11,977 nucleotides of DNA from Candidatus Poribacteria bacterium (GTDB lineage Bacteria; Poribacteria; WGA-4E; GCA-2687025). The notes beneath the pieces were generated by a model, which did not search any database, had not been told where the DNA came from, and worked only from the letters and a program-made list of their open reading frames with translations. Positions 1 to 7,815 of the stretch are shown in pieces. The DNA is taken from assembly GCA_002687025.1 (NCBI GenBank), contig NYZG01000415.1, positions 1 through 11,977 of the forward strand, read 5' to 3'. The number at the start of each line of letters is the position of its first letter. The first letter of the stretch is position 1. The position numbers and the translations under genes are program-made.

Positions 1-3000
1 GATCGCGTGCTCGTCGAGGACGTGTACGGCAAGCCGCCGACCATCCCCTACTGGGGCGGCGACCGGGATTCGAGGACGTGCGACCTCGGCGTGCTCGTCG
101 GCAAGTTCCGCGCGGCGGCCGAGGCGCACATCGACGACGACGACTTCCCCGACTGGATACGGCGCGAGACGCGCGTCGACGCCAACGGCGCGGCGAGCAT
201 CGCGGAGTATCTGCGCGAACAGCGCGCCGTCACGGGCATGTTGCCCTCGGACGAGCGTCTGCTGGTCGAGCATTTCCAGAACGAGCTCGGCGAGCGGCAG
301 GTGGTGATCCACTCGTGCTTCGGCGTGCGCGTAAACGACGCGTGGGCGCTCGCGCTGAGCCACGCGATCGACCTGAAGACGGGACGCCGGCCGGCATGGG
401 CGACCACGGACGACGGCATCATGCTCACGCTGGCGCGCGACTGCGCGATCGACCCCGACGACGTCCTGACGCTCGTGACATCCCGCAGCCTGGACGACGT
501 CATGCGCAGCGCGCTGCTGGACTCGCCGGTATTCGCGTCGCGGTTTCGGCACGTCGCCGTGCGGTCGATGACGATCCCGCGGCACACCGGGCAACGGCGG
601 ACGCCCGTGTGGCTGCAGAACCTGCGCGCGGCGGAGATGCTGGAGGCGTGCCGAGGGAACACCGACCTGCCGATCGTCGTCGAGGCGCTGCGGGAGTGCA
701 TGAACGAGGCGCTGGACGGGCCGAATCTGCGGAGCGTCCTCGCGCGCATCGAGTCGGGCGAGATCACGTCGCACACTATGGAGACGATCGTCCCGTCGCC
801 GCTGACGCATTCCGTGCTGCTGCTGGGTCAGTACGGGGACATGGACGCCGTGTCGCCTCGGGAGCGGCGCAGCCGGATGATGCACCTGCATCGCGAGATC
901 CTGAAGCAGATCATCGACGAGGACGCGCTGGAGCATCTCCTGGACGACGAGGCAGTCGAGGAGGTGGAGGCGCGGCTACAACGGACGGCCCCCGACCGTC
1001 AGGCGCGCACCGCGGACGAGATGTGGCGCGTGCTCCGCGACGTCGGCGATCTCACGCATCTGCCCGACGACGAGATGTCGCTCGTGGATCGCGTCGCGGG
1101 GAACGAATTCGCCCTGCTGTCCGAGCTTGTCGAGGCAAGGCGCGTGGTACTCGTGCCCATTGGGCGCGTCGAGATGAACCGGGATCGGTGGATCGCGTCG
1201 GAAGACTTCCCGGTGTATCGGGCGGCGTTCGCGAGTCCGCTGAAGTTGGACGAACGCGATCGGGCCCTGCTGGACGTGCTCGCGGAGCGGGGGCCGATGT
1301 CGGCCGATGAGATTCCGCTGCCCGGCAGCCACAACAACCGGCTCGAAACGCTCGCGATGCGCTATGAGACGCTGAGACTCCCCGGCGGGAAGGGAGAGAA
1401 GTACGTCTCCGCGAGCGCATGGCTGCCGGCGTCCATCTACGACGAGCGGCCGTCGGGTGAGAAGGCGAGACTCGCGCTCGCGGACAGGTTCCTCGCGACC
1501 CACGGGCCCATCACGAAGTACGAGATCATGGAGCGATACGGCATGCCCGGCGCCGTCGTGGACGATCTGTTGGAGACGTTGCGGGGCGAAGGGTCGATCG
1601 CGCGCGGGGAATACGTCGCGGCGAAGGCGTTCCCGCAATGGTGCGAGAAGCGCAACCTCGAACAGATACACCGTCTCACGCTCAACCGGCTGCAGAAGGA
1701 GATGGAGCCCGCGACTGCGGAGGAATACGCCGACTTCCTCATACGCTGGCAGCGGCTGCATCCCGACACGCGGCTGTCCGGCGTGGACGGCGTGCGCCAC
1801 GTGATCCGTCAGCTGCAGGGGCAGGACAACTACCAGCTTCTGCTGGAGCGAGACGTCTTCGCCGGGCGCGTGCACGACTACACGCCCGCGATGCTCGACG
1901 CGCTGGTCGAGACGGGCGAGGTCACCTGGCGCCGGTTCGCGTGGAAGAATATGAAGCGCGGGCAGATCGGGTTCTGTTTCACGGAGGAAGGGCGTCCGCT
2001 GCTCGCCGATCCTCGCGAGACGCCCATGAGCCCAACTCGGTGGGACGACGACATCCCGGACATCTGCGACGCAACCCGCGGATGGCTCGCGACGCACGGG
2101 GCGTGCGACTTCGACGAGATCGTCGAGGGCACGGGCCACGGTTGGCGGCGAGTGTTGCGGGCCGTGTGGCATCTCGTATGGACTGGTGAGGCCACGAACG
2201 ACGCGTACGAGTCCATCCGGCATATGCGCGTAGGGAGCGGGCTGTCGGGATGCTATGACCTGGCGTCGACGCCTGGGAAGAAGGGCGTCACGGACGACTT
2301 CATCGCCCATCACATGCTCGATCTCAGGAACCTGAACCCGAGACTCGGGAGATGGGCGCCCACGGAGCGCCTGCTGCCCGAATCCTCTGACCTTGCGGAG
2401 CGCGCGGCGTGGGTGGAGGCGTGGGCGGAACAGCTCCTGAGTCGCTACGGCATCGTCACGCGGGAGTCGATCCGGTTCGAGCACGCCGCGCCGCCGTGGA
2501 AGGACCTGCGTCGCGCGTTGGTGAAGCTGGAGATGCTCGCGCGGATACGTCGTGGGTTCTACGTGGACGGCCTCGCGGGTGAGCAGTTCGCGTACCCGGA
2601 CGCCGTCGAGGAACTGCGCGAAGCGAAACGCCGCCGTCTCGACAACGAGGCCGACTCGCCCGACGAGCCGATGATCGCGCTGAACCTGTGCGACCCGGGG
2701 AACCCGTTTCCGATGCTATTCCCAGTGACGGACGAGGTCGGCGAGCCGGTCAAGGCGATACGGACGCCGCACAAGTATCTCGTCGTGCAGGCGGGACGGC
2801 CGTTGCTCCTTTACCAGCACTCGATCACGGTGCTCGTGGATATGACGCGGGAGCGCATGGAACGCGCGCTCGTCGCGCTGTGCAAGCTCGTGGACGAGCC
2901 GTCCAAGGTCGAGCCGGTGACGCAGTTGCGCGTGCGCGACTGGAACGGGCACCCGGTGGACGTGAGCGTGGGTCGGCCGCTGCTGGCGAAACTGGGGTTC

Positions 3001-3495
3001 GCCGAAGGCGCGCGACGCGAGTACTTCTACGACGGCCTCATAGAGCGGACGCCGGAGCGCGTGCGGGCGCTTTCGAGCGAGATTCCGGCGGAGTTCGAAC
3101 GCGTGGGCAAGGCGGACGCTCCCGTCGAATACGACAAGGAATGGATGATCGAACGCGCCCCGAAGGGCATCCGCGAAGGCGTCCGCGCCGCCATCGACAT
3201 GCTGGACGAAATGCTGTCCGACGAGTGCGATTTCGTCTACGAGTCCCGCGTCCTGGAGATGGAGTATCGGGGCGTGTGCGCCGCGCATATGCGCGTGGGG
3301 CAGAAGCAGTCGTGGATATACGTCACACACCAGGGCTGGACCCCGCCGATGATCGTGTCGTCGCCCGAAGACTGCCAGGACGAAGACGCGCGGCGCGGCA
3401 TCCTGGAACGCTTCGCGAAGACGCGCGCGGCTATCGACGCGAAGATGGACGCGGGGGGAGCCATCCCGCCGCGCTACCAGTCTTCGTCCTTGTAG
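1..3495 (+). CDS. lhr: Lhr-type ATP-dependent DNA helicase, 5'-truncated by window edge, with extra C-terminal segment
   Basis: The frame is open from base 1, so the N-terminal RecA-like motor domains lie outside the window. What remains (1164 codons to a TAG stop) reads like the rest of a long bacterial Lhr helicase. Numbering from the GTG at base 7, there is VIHSCFGVRVN near residue 99, ATTDDG near 132, a VWLQNLRAAEML stretch near 204, PSPLTHSVLL near 263 and RTADEMWRVLRDVGDLT near 334. Winged-helix-like segments follow around 414, 495 and 690, the last with LVWTGEATND. The Lhr C-terminal domain shows RYGIVTRE and RRGFYVDGLAGEQFA near 810-860 and LCDPGNPF near 893. Long Lhr proteins are 3'-to-5' helicases of about 1500 residues, often linked to DNA repair or stress. 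From about residue 1025 to 1162 lies a further segment I cannot place in the family. The gene converges on the HD/ATPase gene and overlaps its 3' end by 22 bp. Family assignment is firm; the cellular role is inferred. Confidence 0.88.
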   Translation, partial: DRVLVEDVYGKPPTIPYWGGDRDSRTCDLGVLVGKFRAAAEAHIDDDDFPDWIRRETRVDANGAASIAEYLREQRAVTGMLPSDERLLVEHFQNELGERQVVIHSCFGVRVNDAWALALSHAIDLKTGRRPAWATTDDGIMLTLARDCAIDPDDVLTLVTSRSLDDVMRSALLDSPVFASRFRHVAVRSMTIPRHTGQRRTPVWLQNLRAAEMLEACRGNTDLPIVVEALRECMNEALDGPNLRSVLARIESGEITSHTMETIVPSPLTHSVLLLGQYGDMDAVSPRERRSRMMHLHREILKQIIDEDALEHLLDDEAVEEVEARLQRTAPDRQARTADEMWRVLRDVGDLTHLPDDEMSLVDRVAGNEFALLSELVEARRVVLVPIGRVEMNRDRWIASEDFPVYRAAFASPLKLDERDRALLDVLAERGPMSADEIPLPGSHNNRLETLAMRYETLRLPGGKGEKYVSASAWLPASIYDERPSGEKARLALADRFLATHGPITKYEIMERYGMPGAVVDDLLETLRGEGSIARGEYVAAKAFPQWCEKRNLEQIHRLTLNRLQKEMEPATAEEYADFLIRWQRLHPDTRLSGVDGVRHVIRQLQGQDNYQLLLERDVFAGRVHDYTPAMLDALVETGEVTWRRFAWKNMKRGQIGFCFTEEGRPLLADPRETPMSPTRWDDDIPDICDATRGWLATHGACDFDEIVEGTGHGWRRVLRAVWHLVWTGEATNDAYESIRHMRVGSGLSGCYDLASTPGKKGVTDDFIAHHMLDLRNLNPRLGRWAPTERLLPESSDLAERAAWVEAWAEQLLSRYGIVTRESIRFEHAAPPWKDLRRALVKLEMLARIRRGFYVDGLAGEQFAYPDAVEELREAKRRRLDNEADSPDEPMIALNLCDPGNPFPMLFPVTDEVGEPVKAIRTPHKYLVVQAGRPLLLYQHSITVLVDMTRERMERALVALCKLVDEPSKVEPVTQLRVRDWNGHPVDVSVGRPLLAKLGFAEGARREYFYDGLIERTPERVRALSSEIPAEFERVGKADAPVEYDKEWMIERAPKGIREGVRAAIDMLDEMLSDECDFVYESRVLEMEYRGVCAAHMRVGQKQSWIYVTHQGWTPPMIVSSPEDCQDEDARRGILERFAKTRAAIDAKMDAGGAIPPRYQSSSL

Positions 3496-5309
3496 GCCTC
3501 CCACTTCTTGATGTACCCGGCGAGCTCTTCGTAGGCGTGCGCCAGCTTGTCGTGGCGTTCGTCTAGGCCATAGGGGATCACCGGATGGCGGATGGTATCC
3601 TCCCACATCTGCGCGAAGATGCTGGGTATCCGATCCTCGGGGTAGATCGGGCGGTCAGAGATGATCGGCTCCCCGAACGGAGGCCCGAAGAGATACTCAG
3701 CCGCAACGATGGTGGCCGATCCAGACGTCTCCGAGGCCGGCGTACAGAGCTCGGGCGTTACGTAGTGAGCCCGCGCTGCGGCTTCCGGCGGCGATCCCGC
3801 GTAAGCGATGAACCACGCTCCTTCCTGCCATGCCACGCGGCCTGCCCATGTGTCGGGGATTCCCATTCCGGCGAACGTGCGATCTGCGTCGGCCTCCCCA
3901 CGCCGACCCAGGAACCACATACCCACGAAGCGCGCGGCGTCCAACGTCTGGGCAACGCTCTCTAGGAGCGGACCGTACGCGGCAACGATCTGTGGCACGG
4001 GCATGGCAATGACGCCTGTCCCTGCGGCCGCGCGGAGGCCTGTCCCAAGGCCGGGGTCAATCCATAGGATTCGCTCGAGCCCCGCGCTCCGCGTGATGTG
4101 TGGATCCGTGAGGCCAACACCGGCATGCTGCCAACACCACTGACCCACGCGCACGCCGACCCACTTGAGCATGTCATCGCCATCAGCCCGTGTGAGGCCT
4201 GGGTACCGGAGTCGCCATCCAAGCCGGTGTTCCCGAAAGAACACCGCGTCCGCTTCTGGCGTCCTCACGATCGCGAATGCGAGGAGATCGCGCACGACAG
4301 ATTCGAGAAGATCCTGCGCAAGCCACCTGGATTCCATGTCGAGTTCCGTACGCTGAAGGTTCAGGCCAACCCGGCCGCCTGGGTCGAATATCGCGACCGA
4401 CGGCGCTACTACGCGGCGGCCCCAGGTCCGCTCTTCCTCCTCAGCCCAACTCGCCGGACAGACTCGGATGCCGTTGTGGGTGAGGCCGGAGCTCCCGCCC
4501 TCAGCGTAGCTCCACAGTACCTTCGCGTCGTCAGCCCCTGGGAGTCGGTGCCACCTGGCGGGCAGTCGGCCGTGCTCGCACGGGGGTGGCACAATTGACG
4601 CCTGTTCGACGGCCGTGTGCCCGGGCAGGATGATCCTACGCACCGTGGGCTCAGGATCCCCCAGGCAGTACCAATCCCAGGACTGCTGCCGGCCTCCTTT
4701 GTGGTCGCCCACCTCTAGGTACTCGCGTGTCGCAGCGTCGATGCGCACTTTGACAGTTGTCCCTACGTGTGTCGCCACAGGGCTGAGCTCAACTGGATCC
4801 GTGCCAATCCGCGCGGCGAAGCGCACGCCAACGTCGTCGGCCACGTGTCGGGTGCACACGTGGATCTCGGGGCCGAGAAGGAACGCCGCAAGCGCGCCGA
4901 CGCCGAACCGACCTGCGCGAAGAACACGCGACCCGCCCTCGTCATCCTCGTTGGCTGCCTTCCACTCGTCGCTGTCGCGGAAGCTCGCGCCTGCGGTGAG
5001 GAAGTACTTGAGGATGGTGTCCTTCTTCATGCCGACCCCGCAGTCGTGGACGACTACCCAACTGGGATCGCTGTGCTCATCGCCGAGAGTCACGACCACG
5101 TCGGCGTCCTGCTCGCGCACGTCGTAGTCTTCGAGCTTCCTGTCGTTCTGGGCCGCGTACTCGCGCAGTTCGCGCACCGCGTCCACGGAGTTCTGGATGA
5201 GCTCGCGGATGCCGAACTCCGGCTCGTCGCCGTACAGCGGGCGTATGAGGAGATTCAGCAGACGCGCGGATTCGGTTCGGAACGCGGCGTGCGTGGGGAT
5301 GTAGTTGGG
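3474..5309 (-). CDS. Hsp90-like (GHKL/HATPase) ATPase domain, C-terminal half of an HD-ATPase fusion, no usable start codon
   Basis: The reading frame directly follows the TAG that ends the HD domain. Its first 41 codons contain no ATG, GTG or TTG. The first possible start, GTG at 5184-5186 (570 residues from there), is the valine in the ATP-binding N-box ELIQNSVDA (5178-5204), so starting there would delete the catalytic Glu and Asn. Upstream in frame lies TESARLLNLLIRPLYGDEPE, the usual lead-in to this ATPase type. Numbering from the GTG, the G1 box DCGVGM is at 48-53, the glycine-rich lid segment GRFGVGAL at 92-99 and a GTT motif at 142-144. THNGIRV and GLNLQRTELD follow further on, as I recall from large HD-plus-ATPase proteins. 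These are Bergerat-fold ATPases; the substrate is unknown. The last 200 or so residues are not recognisable. The protein ends in KDEDW and overlaps the Lhr 3' end. The ATPase fold is secure; independent expression is unlikely. Confidence 0.8.
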   Translation of the reverse strand, partial: PNYIPTHAAFRTESARLLNLLIRPLYGDEPEFGIRELIQNSVDAVRELREYAAQNDRKLEDYDVREQDADVVVTLGDEHSDPSWVVVHDCGVGMKKDTILKYFLTAGASFRDSDEWKAANEDDEGGSRVLRAGRFGVGALAAFLLGPEIHVCTRHVADDVGVRFAARIGTDPVELSPVATHVGTTVKVRIDAATREYLEVGDHKGGRQQSWDWYCLGDPEPTVRRIILPGHTAVEQASIVPPPCEHGRLPARWHRLPGADDAKVLWSYAEGGSSGLTHNGIRVCPASWAEEEERTWGRRVVAPSVAIFDPGGRVGLNLQRTELDMESRWLAQDLLESVVRDLLAFAIVRTPEADAVFFREHRLGWRLRYPGLTRADGDDMLKWVGVRVGQWCWQHAGVGLTDPHITRSAGLERILWIDPGLGTGLRAAAGTGVIAMPVPQIVAAYGPLLESVAQTLDAARFVGMWFLGRRGEADADRTFAGMGIPDTWAGRVAWQEGAWFIAYAGSPPEAAARAHYVTPELCTPASETSGSATIVAAEYLFGPPFGEPIISDRPIYPEDRIPSIFAQMWEDTIRHPVIPYGLDERHDKLAHAYEELAGYIKKWEAYKDEDW

Positions 5310-5312
5310 CTA
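5310..5312 (-). other. In-frame TAG stop separating HD and ATPase domains
   Basis: The HD frame ends FVRNQ-TAG and continues without a frame change as PNYIPTHAAFRTESARLL into the ATPase domain. A single substitution, for example TAG from TAC, CAG or TGG, would give one open frame of 981 residues. TAG also closes the Lhr gene, the ATPase half and the right-edge gene, so a general reassignment of TAG is unlikely. The base after the stop is C, which favours leaky termination in some systems, but no other readthrough signal is apparent. Confidence 0.75.
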
Positions 5313-6419
5313 CTGGTTGCGCACGAACTCATCCGGGTCGTCGATGTTGGAGCGGACACGGCGTATCGTCAGGCCGAGAGCTTTCAGTCGCTGCTCGCCG
5401 CCGTAGACTTCACCCAAGGCCGCCCACGAGGCGTCCAACTCGCTCTGGATGCCCGCCAGCAGGCCCTTGAGCCGCAGGTACAGCTCGACATCGCCGGGAA
5501 TAGCAGTGATCCAGAGGAGTTCCGGGTCGTCGTTCTCGGTGCGGATGTCCATGTCCAGCCCGTGCAGGGCCCACTCGCGCCGCGAGATCGGGCTCCGCAA
5601 CGCCTGCACTTGAAGGGCCGCCTTCGGAGCGCGTTCGGCTCCGACCTGTAGGTAGTCGGCCACGCGAACAAGCGCCATGTGGTACACGGCCAGGACGCCT
5701 CTCGGTCGACGCCGGTGTCCGTGCTTGTGGCTCAAGTAGTCGTAGCAGGAGCGCATCGGCAGGCCGTGGCTACGCGCGATCACGCCGGCGATGTCCGCGA
5801 TCTCGGCGGACACGCCCTCGATGCGGATGCGGTCGTCTCCGGGGCCAGGCACGCCGTGTATCGCGATTTGGTGGGCCAACGTGTGGTGATGGCGTCTCAG
5901 GAACTCGCCGATCAGCGGCTTGTGCTCGTCGCTCAGCTTGCCGGACGCGGCCGCCTTATCGAGGGCTTGCCAGTTCACGGGCTCGGAGTCATCGCCGAGC
6001 ACGTCAACGCGCTTGCGGTCGTCCCAGCGCGTGGCCTCGGACGCGAACTCGGTCCATAGCTCGTGCCACGGCCGGTCGGGGAACCCGTCCATCGGGCGCC
6101 ACGGGCAGTCCTGCTCGATCAGCGCGCGGAAGCCGTCCTCTTTGAGGTGCATCACGCAGTCGTGCAGCAGCACCGCGAGGATCAGCGCGGCGGCGTCCTC
6201 CGCGCCGAGGAGATCCCGCGATTCGTCGGTCATGAGAGCGTCGGCCGTGCGCAGCACGCCTCTGATGTGGCGCATGCCGTGGTCGGTGTATTCGGGGAAG
6301 AACGGGCCGCCCTTGCTGTCGCCGATCCAGTCCTCGAAGTCGGCCGCGACGATGTCCACGGCCGCTCCGAGACGCCTGTTGCCAGCGAGCGTCTCGGCGA
6401 GCCCTGAAGGGATGCACAT
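5310..6419 (-). CDS. HD-domain metal-dependent phosphohydrolase, N-terminal half of an HD-ATPase fusion
   Basis: This 369-residue frame carries an HD-superfamily signature: EYTDHGMRHI (His47, His51), LLHD (His86-Asp87), RRHHHTLAH (His177-179, His183), RSHG (His218) and a distal RVADYLQVG (Asp255). This order of His and Asp metal ligands is typical of HD phosphohydrolases that cleave phosphate esters or nucleotides. The YTDHG form with a long insert resembles HD domains that precede Hsp90-like ATPase domains in large bacterial proteins; I recall this pairing but could not check it. There is no signal peptide or membrane segment, so the protein should be cytoplasmic. The ATG at 6417-6419 was chosen because an AGGA Shine-Dalgarno core sits 7 bases upstream. 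The frame runs into the TAG at 5310-5312, with the ATPase domain directly beyond it in the same frame. The substrate is unknown. Confidence 0.82.
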   Translation of the reverse strand: MCIPSGLAETLAGNRRLGAAVDIVAADFEDWIGDSKGGPFFPEYTDHGMRHIRGVLRTADALMTDESRDLLGAEDAAALILAVLLHDCVMHLKEDGFRALIEQDCPWRPMDGFPDRPWHELWTEFASEATRWDDRKRVDVLGDDSEPVNWQALDKAAASGKLSDEHKPLIGEFLRRHHHTLAHQIAIHGVPGPGDDRIRIEGVSAEIADIAGVIARSHGLPMRSCYDYLSHKHGHRRRPRGVLAVYHMALVRVADYLQVGAERAPKAALQVQALRSPISRREWALHGLDMDIRTENDDPELLWITAIPGDVELYLRLKGLLAGIQSELDASWAALGEVYGGEQRLKALGLTIRRVRSNIDDPDEFVRNQ

Positions 6420-6552
6420 GATAGGTTCCTGAGACGTTACGAGGCCCCTGGCCTATGGTCGCGCGACAGCTTCCGCGCCGTCAATGTGGACGCGTCGATA
6501 GCCGCGTATGATGTGCCGGTCGCGAGACACGCAGCCGAGGCCGGGGTCGCTC
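6420..6552. promoter_or_regulatory. Divergent intergenic region between the HD gene and the orphan gene
   Basis: This stretch separates two divergently transcribed genes, so it should hold promoters in both directions. The only -35-like element I see for the HD gene is TTGACG on the minus strand (6479-6484); no convincing -10 box follows at 17 bases. A perfect inverted repeat, AGGCC-CCT-GGCCT, lies at 6442-6454 between that element and the HD start, where a repressor could bind. For the plus-strand gene I find no clear promoter. Everything here beyond the divergent layout is tentative. Confidence 0.3.
6426..6432 (-). promoter_or_regulatory. Ribosome binding site of the HD gene
   Basis: On the minus strand the sequence reads TCAGGAACCTATC and then the ATG. 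The AGGA core is 7 bases from the start, a normal spacing, and it supports the start at 6419. The ATPase half has no comparable site before its first available GTG. Confidence 0.55.
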
Positions 6553-7512
6553 ATGGACACGCCGCGCGAGGAACTATCGCTATCCGCCTTCGCCCACGCG
6601 ATGATCGACGCCGACGAGGCGTTCGCGGACAAGGTCCGCGCGCATGAGACTCGCTTCGGGCATGCCGAAGGGATGCGGGCGGTGCTGGCGCAGGCGGCGT
6701 ACAACTGCTGGTTTCACGTCGAGTATCGCGAGAATCTGCGTGAGATGTGCCGCGCGATCGGCGAGGGCAGGCCGACATCGCTCGCGCTGTGCGGACAGGT
6801 GACGGCATCACGTCGCGCTGTGACGGACGCTTACGTCGTCGGCTTGCGCGGGTGGCTCGGACACGGCCTCCCGCCCACGCCCGACCTCGACGCCGACACC
6901 GTTCGCCGCGTCGGCGGGTGGCTTGGCGCAGACCATCCTGCGAAGCGCGCACTCGTGGATCTGCTGCTGCGCGCGCTCGTGGATCAGATGGCGTCGGGCG
7001 CGCATGTGAGCGTTCTCGCCGACGGCGCCCAAACTCCCGGCGAGAAGCCGTGCCCCGACCTGTCGACGTATCTCCGCGCCGACGGAGCCCGCTACACGCT
7101 GTCTGACGCCGAACTCGTAAGCCGTCGCAAGGCGGATGCTGCGCGACACATGCCCTCGCAAGAAGACGCGGAGGCGCTCATCGCAGGCGTGCTGAGTGAG
7201 TCTCAGCCGCCGTGTATGCATCGCTATACGCGCTACCTCGACATCAAGATCGCGAGCATCGGCGCGTTGCGCTGGCGTGGCGCGCTGCCACCAGACGAAG
7301 GTTCGAAGGCGCGGTGGGAGTCGTTCTGGCGCGATGCTGAGGACGCCCTACGCAGCTGGGTCGACGGGGAGCGGCGCGCCACCGACATCGCGACAGAGCT
7401 GTACGCGCTTCTACGCGAGCCCACCGATGACCGGCGCGCCATCGTCAGCGACTTCCTCCTGGAACGGCCGCCAGGAACGGCGTTCTGGGGATGGCTCAGC
7501 GACCATCACTGA
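6553..7512 (+). CDS. Uncharacterised soluble protein (orphan, divergent from the HD gene)
   Basis: I do not recognise this protein. It has 319 residues from the ATG at 6553 (MDTPREELSLSAFAHAM). In-frame ATGs at 6508 and 6511 would add 15 or 14 residues. I prefer 6553 because GGGG lies 6 bases upstream, the earlier ATGs have no Shine-Dalgarno-like sequence, and the added stretch (MMCRSRDTQPRPGSL) looks like non-coding DNA. A TAG at 6499-6501 bars any earlier start. The composition is rich in Ala, Arg, Asp and Glu and predominantly helical-looking, with no signal peptide, membrane segment, Walker motif or metal-binding cluster. Segments such as CWFHVEYRENLREMCRAIGE and RYTRYLDIKIASIGALRW may help remote-homology searches. 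Its coding strand shows sustained codon bias and it fits exactly between its neighbours, so I believe it is a real gene. Divergence from the HD gene could mean co-regulation, but this is only positional. Confidence 0.65.
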   Translation: MDTPREELSLSAFAHAMIDADEAFADKVRAHETRFGHAEGMRAVLAQAAYNCWFHVEYRENLREMCRAIGEGRPTSLALCGQVTASRRAVTDAYVVGLRGWLGHGLPPTPDLDADTVRRVGGWLGADHPAKRALVDLLLRALVDQMASGAHVSVLADGAQTPGEKPCPDLSTYLRADGARYTLSDAELVSRRKADAARHMPSQEDAEALIAGVLSESQPPCMHRYTRYLDIKIASIGALRWRGALPPDEGSKARWESFWRDAEDALRSWVDGERRATDIATELYALLREPTDDRRAIVSDFLLERPPGTAFWGWLSDHH

Positions 7513-7539
7513 CCGGCCCGGGTTCCGGCCCCGCTCAGA

Positions 7540-7815
7540 TCACTTCCTGACCACCATCCGGCGCAGCGAGTGGTAGTCGCCCGCGGTAAGCTCGTACACG
7601 TACACCCCACTGGCCACTCGTTCGCCGTGGTCGTTGGCGCCGTCCCAGTAGGCGGCGTGCTCGCGCGTCGTGTATTCGCCCATCGCCCGCCCGCCGAGCT
7701 CAAGCGTGCGGACGAGGCGGCCGCCCATGCCGTAGATGCGGACCGCGACGTCCGCGTCCTGGGCGAGCTCGAACGGAATCCACGTCTCAGGGTTGAACGG
7801 GTTGGGATAGTTCGC
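7540..7815 (-). repeat. Sorting-domain repeat, copy A
   Basis: This segment encodes the last 91 residues and stop codon of the propeller/cohesin gene. It aligns without gaps to copy B at 11081-11356, same orientation, with 77 of 91 residues identical by hand count and long nearly identical DNA runs, for example around GTTGGCGCCGTCCCAGTAGG. It is a diverged direct repeat that could serve for recombination between the two genes. Confidence 0.8.

Noticed and set aside
976..2484. 502-codon open frame on the minus strand inside lhr
   Set aside because: It lies wholly antisense to clearly conserved Lhr sequence, shows no domain and has a composition (Arg, Pro, His, Val) typical of GC-rich shadow frames.
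2716..3606. 296-codon minus-strand frame across the lhr 3' end
   Set aside because: Antisense to Lhr and overlapping the ATPase C-terminus in another frame; no recognisable motif.
3585..4598. Several plus-strand frames of 60-166 codons opposite the ATPase gene
   Set aside because: All are antisense to the ATPase frame, overlap each other and show no conserved motif.
4767..5651. 294-codon plus-strand frame across the ATPase/HD junction
   Set aside because: Antisense to both recognised domains; no motif or ribosome site supports it.
7515..7530. GC-rich hairpin GGCC-N8-GGCC in the gap between the orphan gene and the secreted-protein gene
   Set aside because: The stem is only 4 bp and there is no T-run on either side, so a terminator call is not supported.
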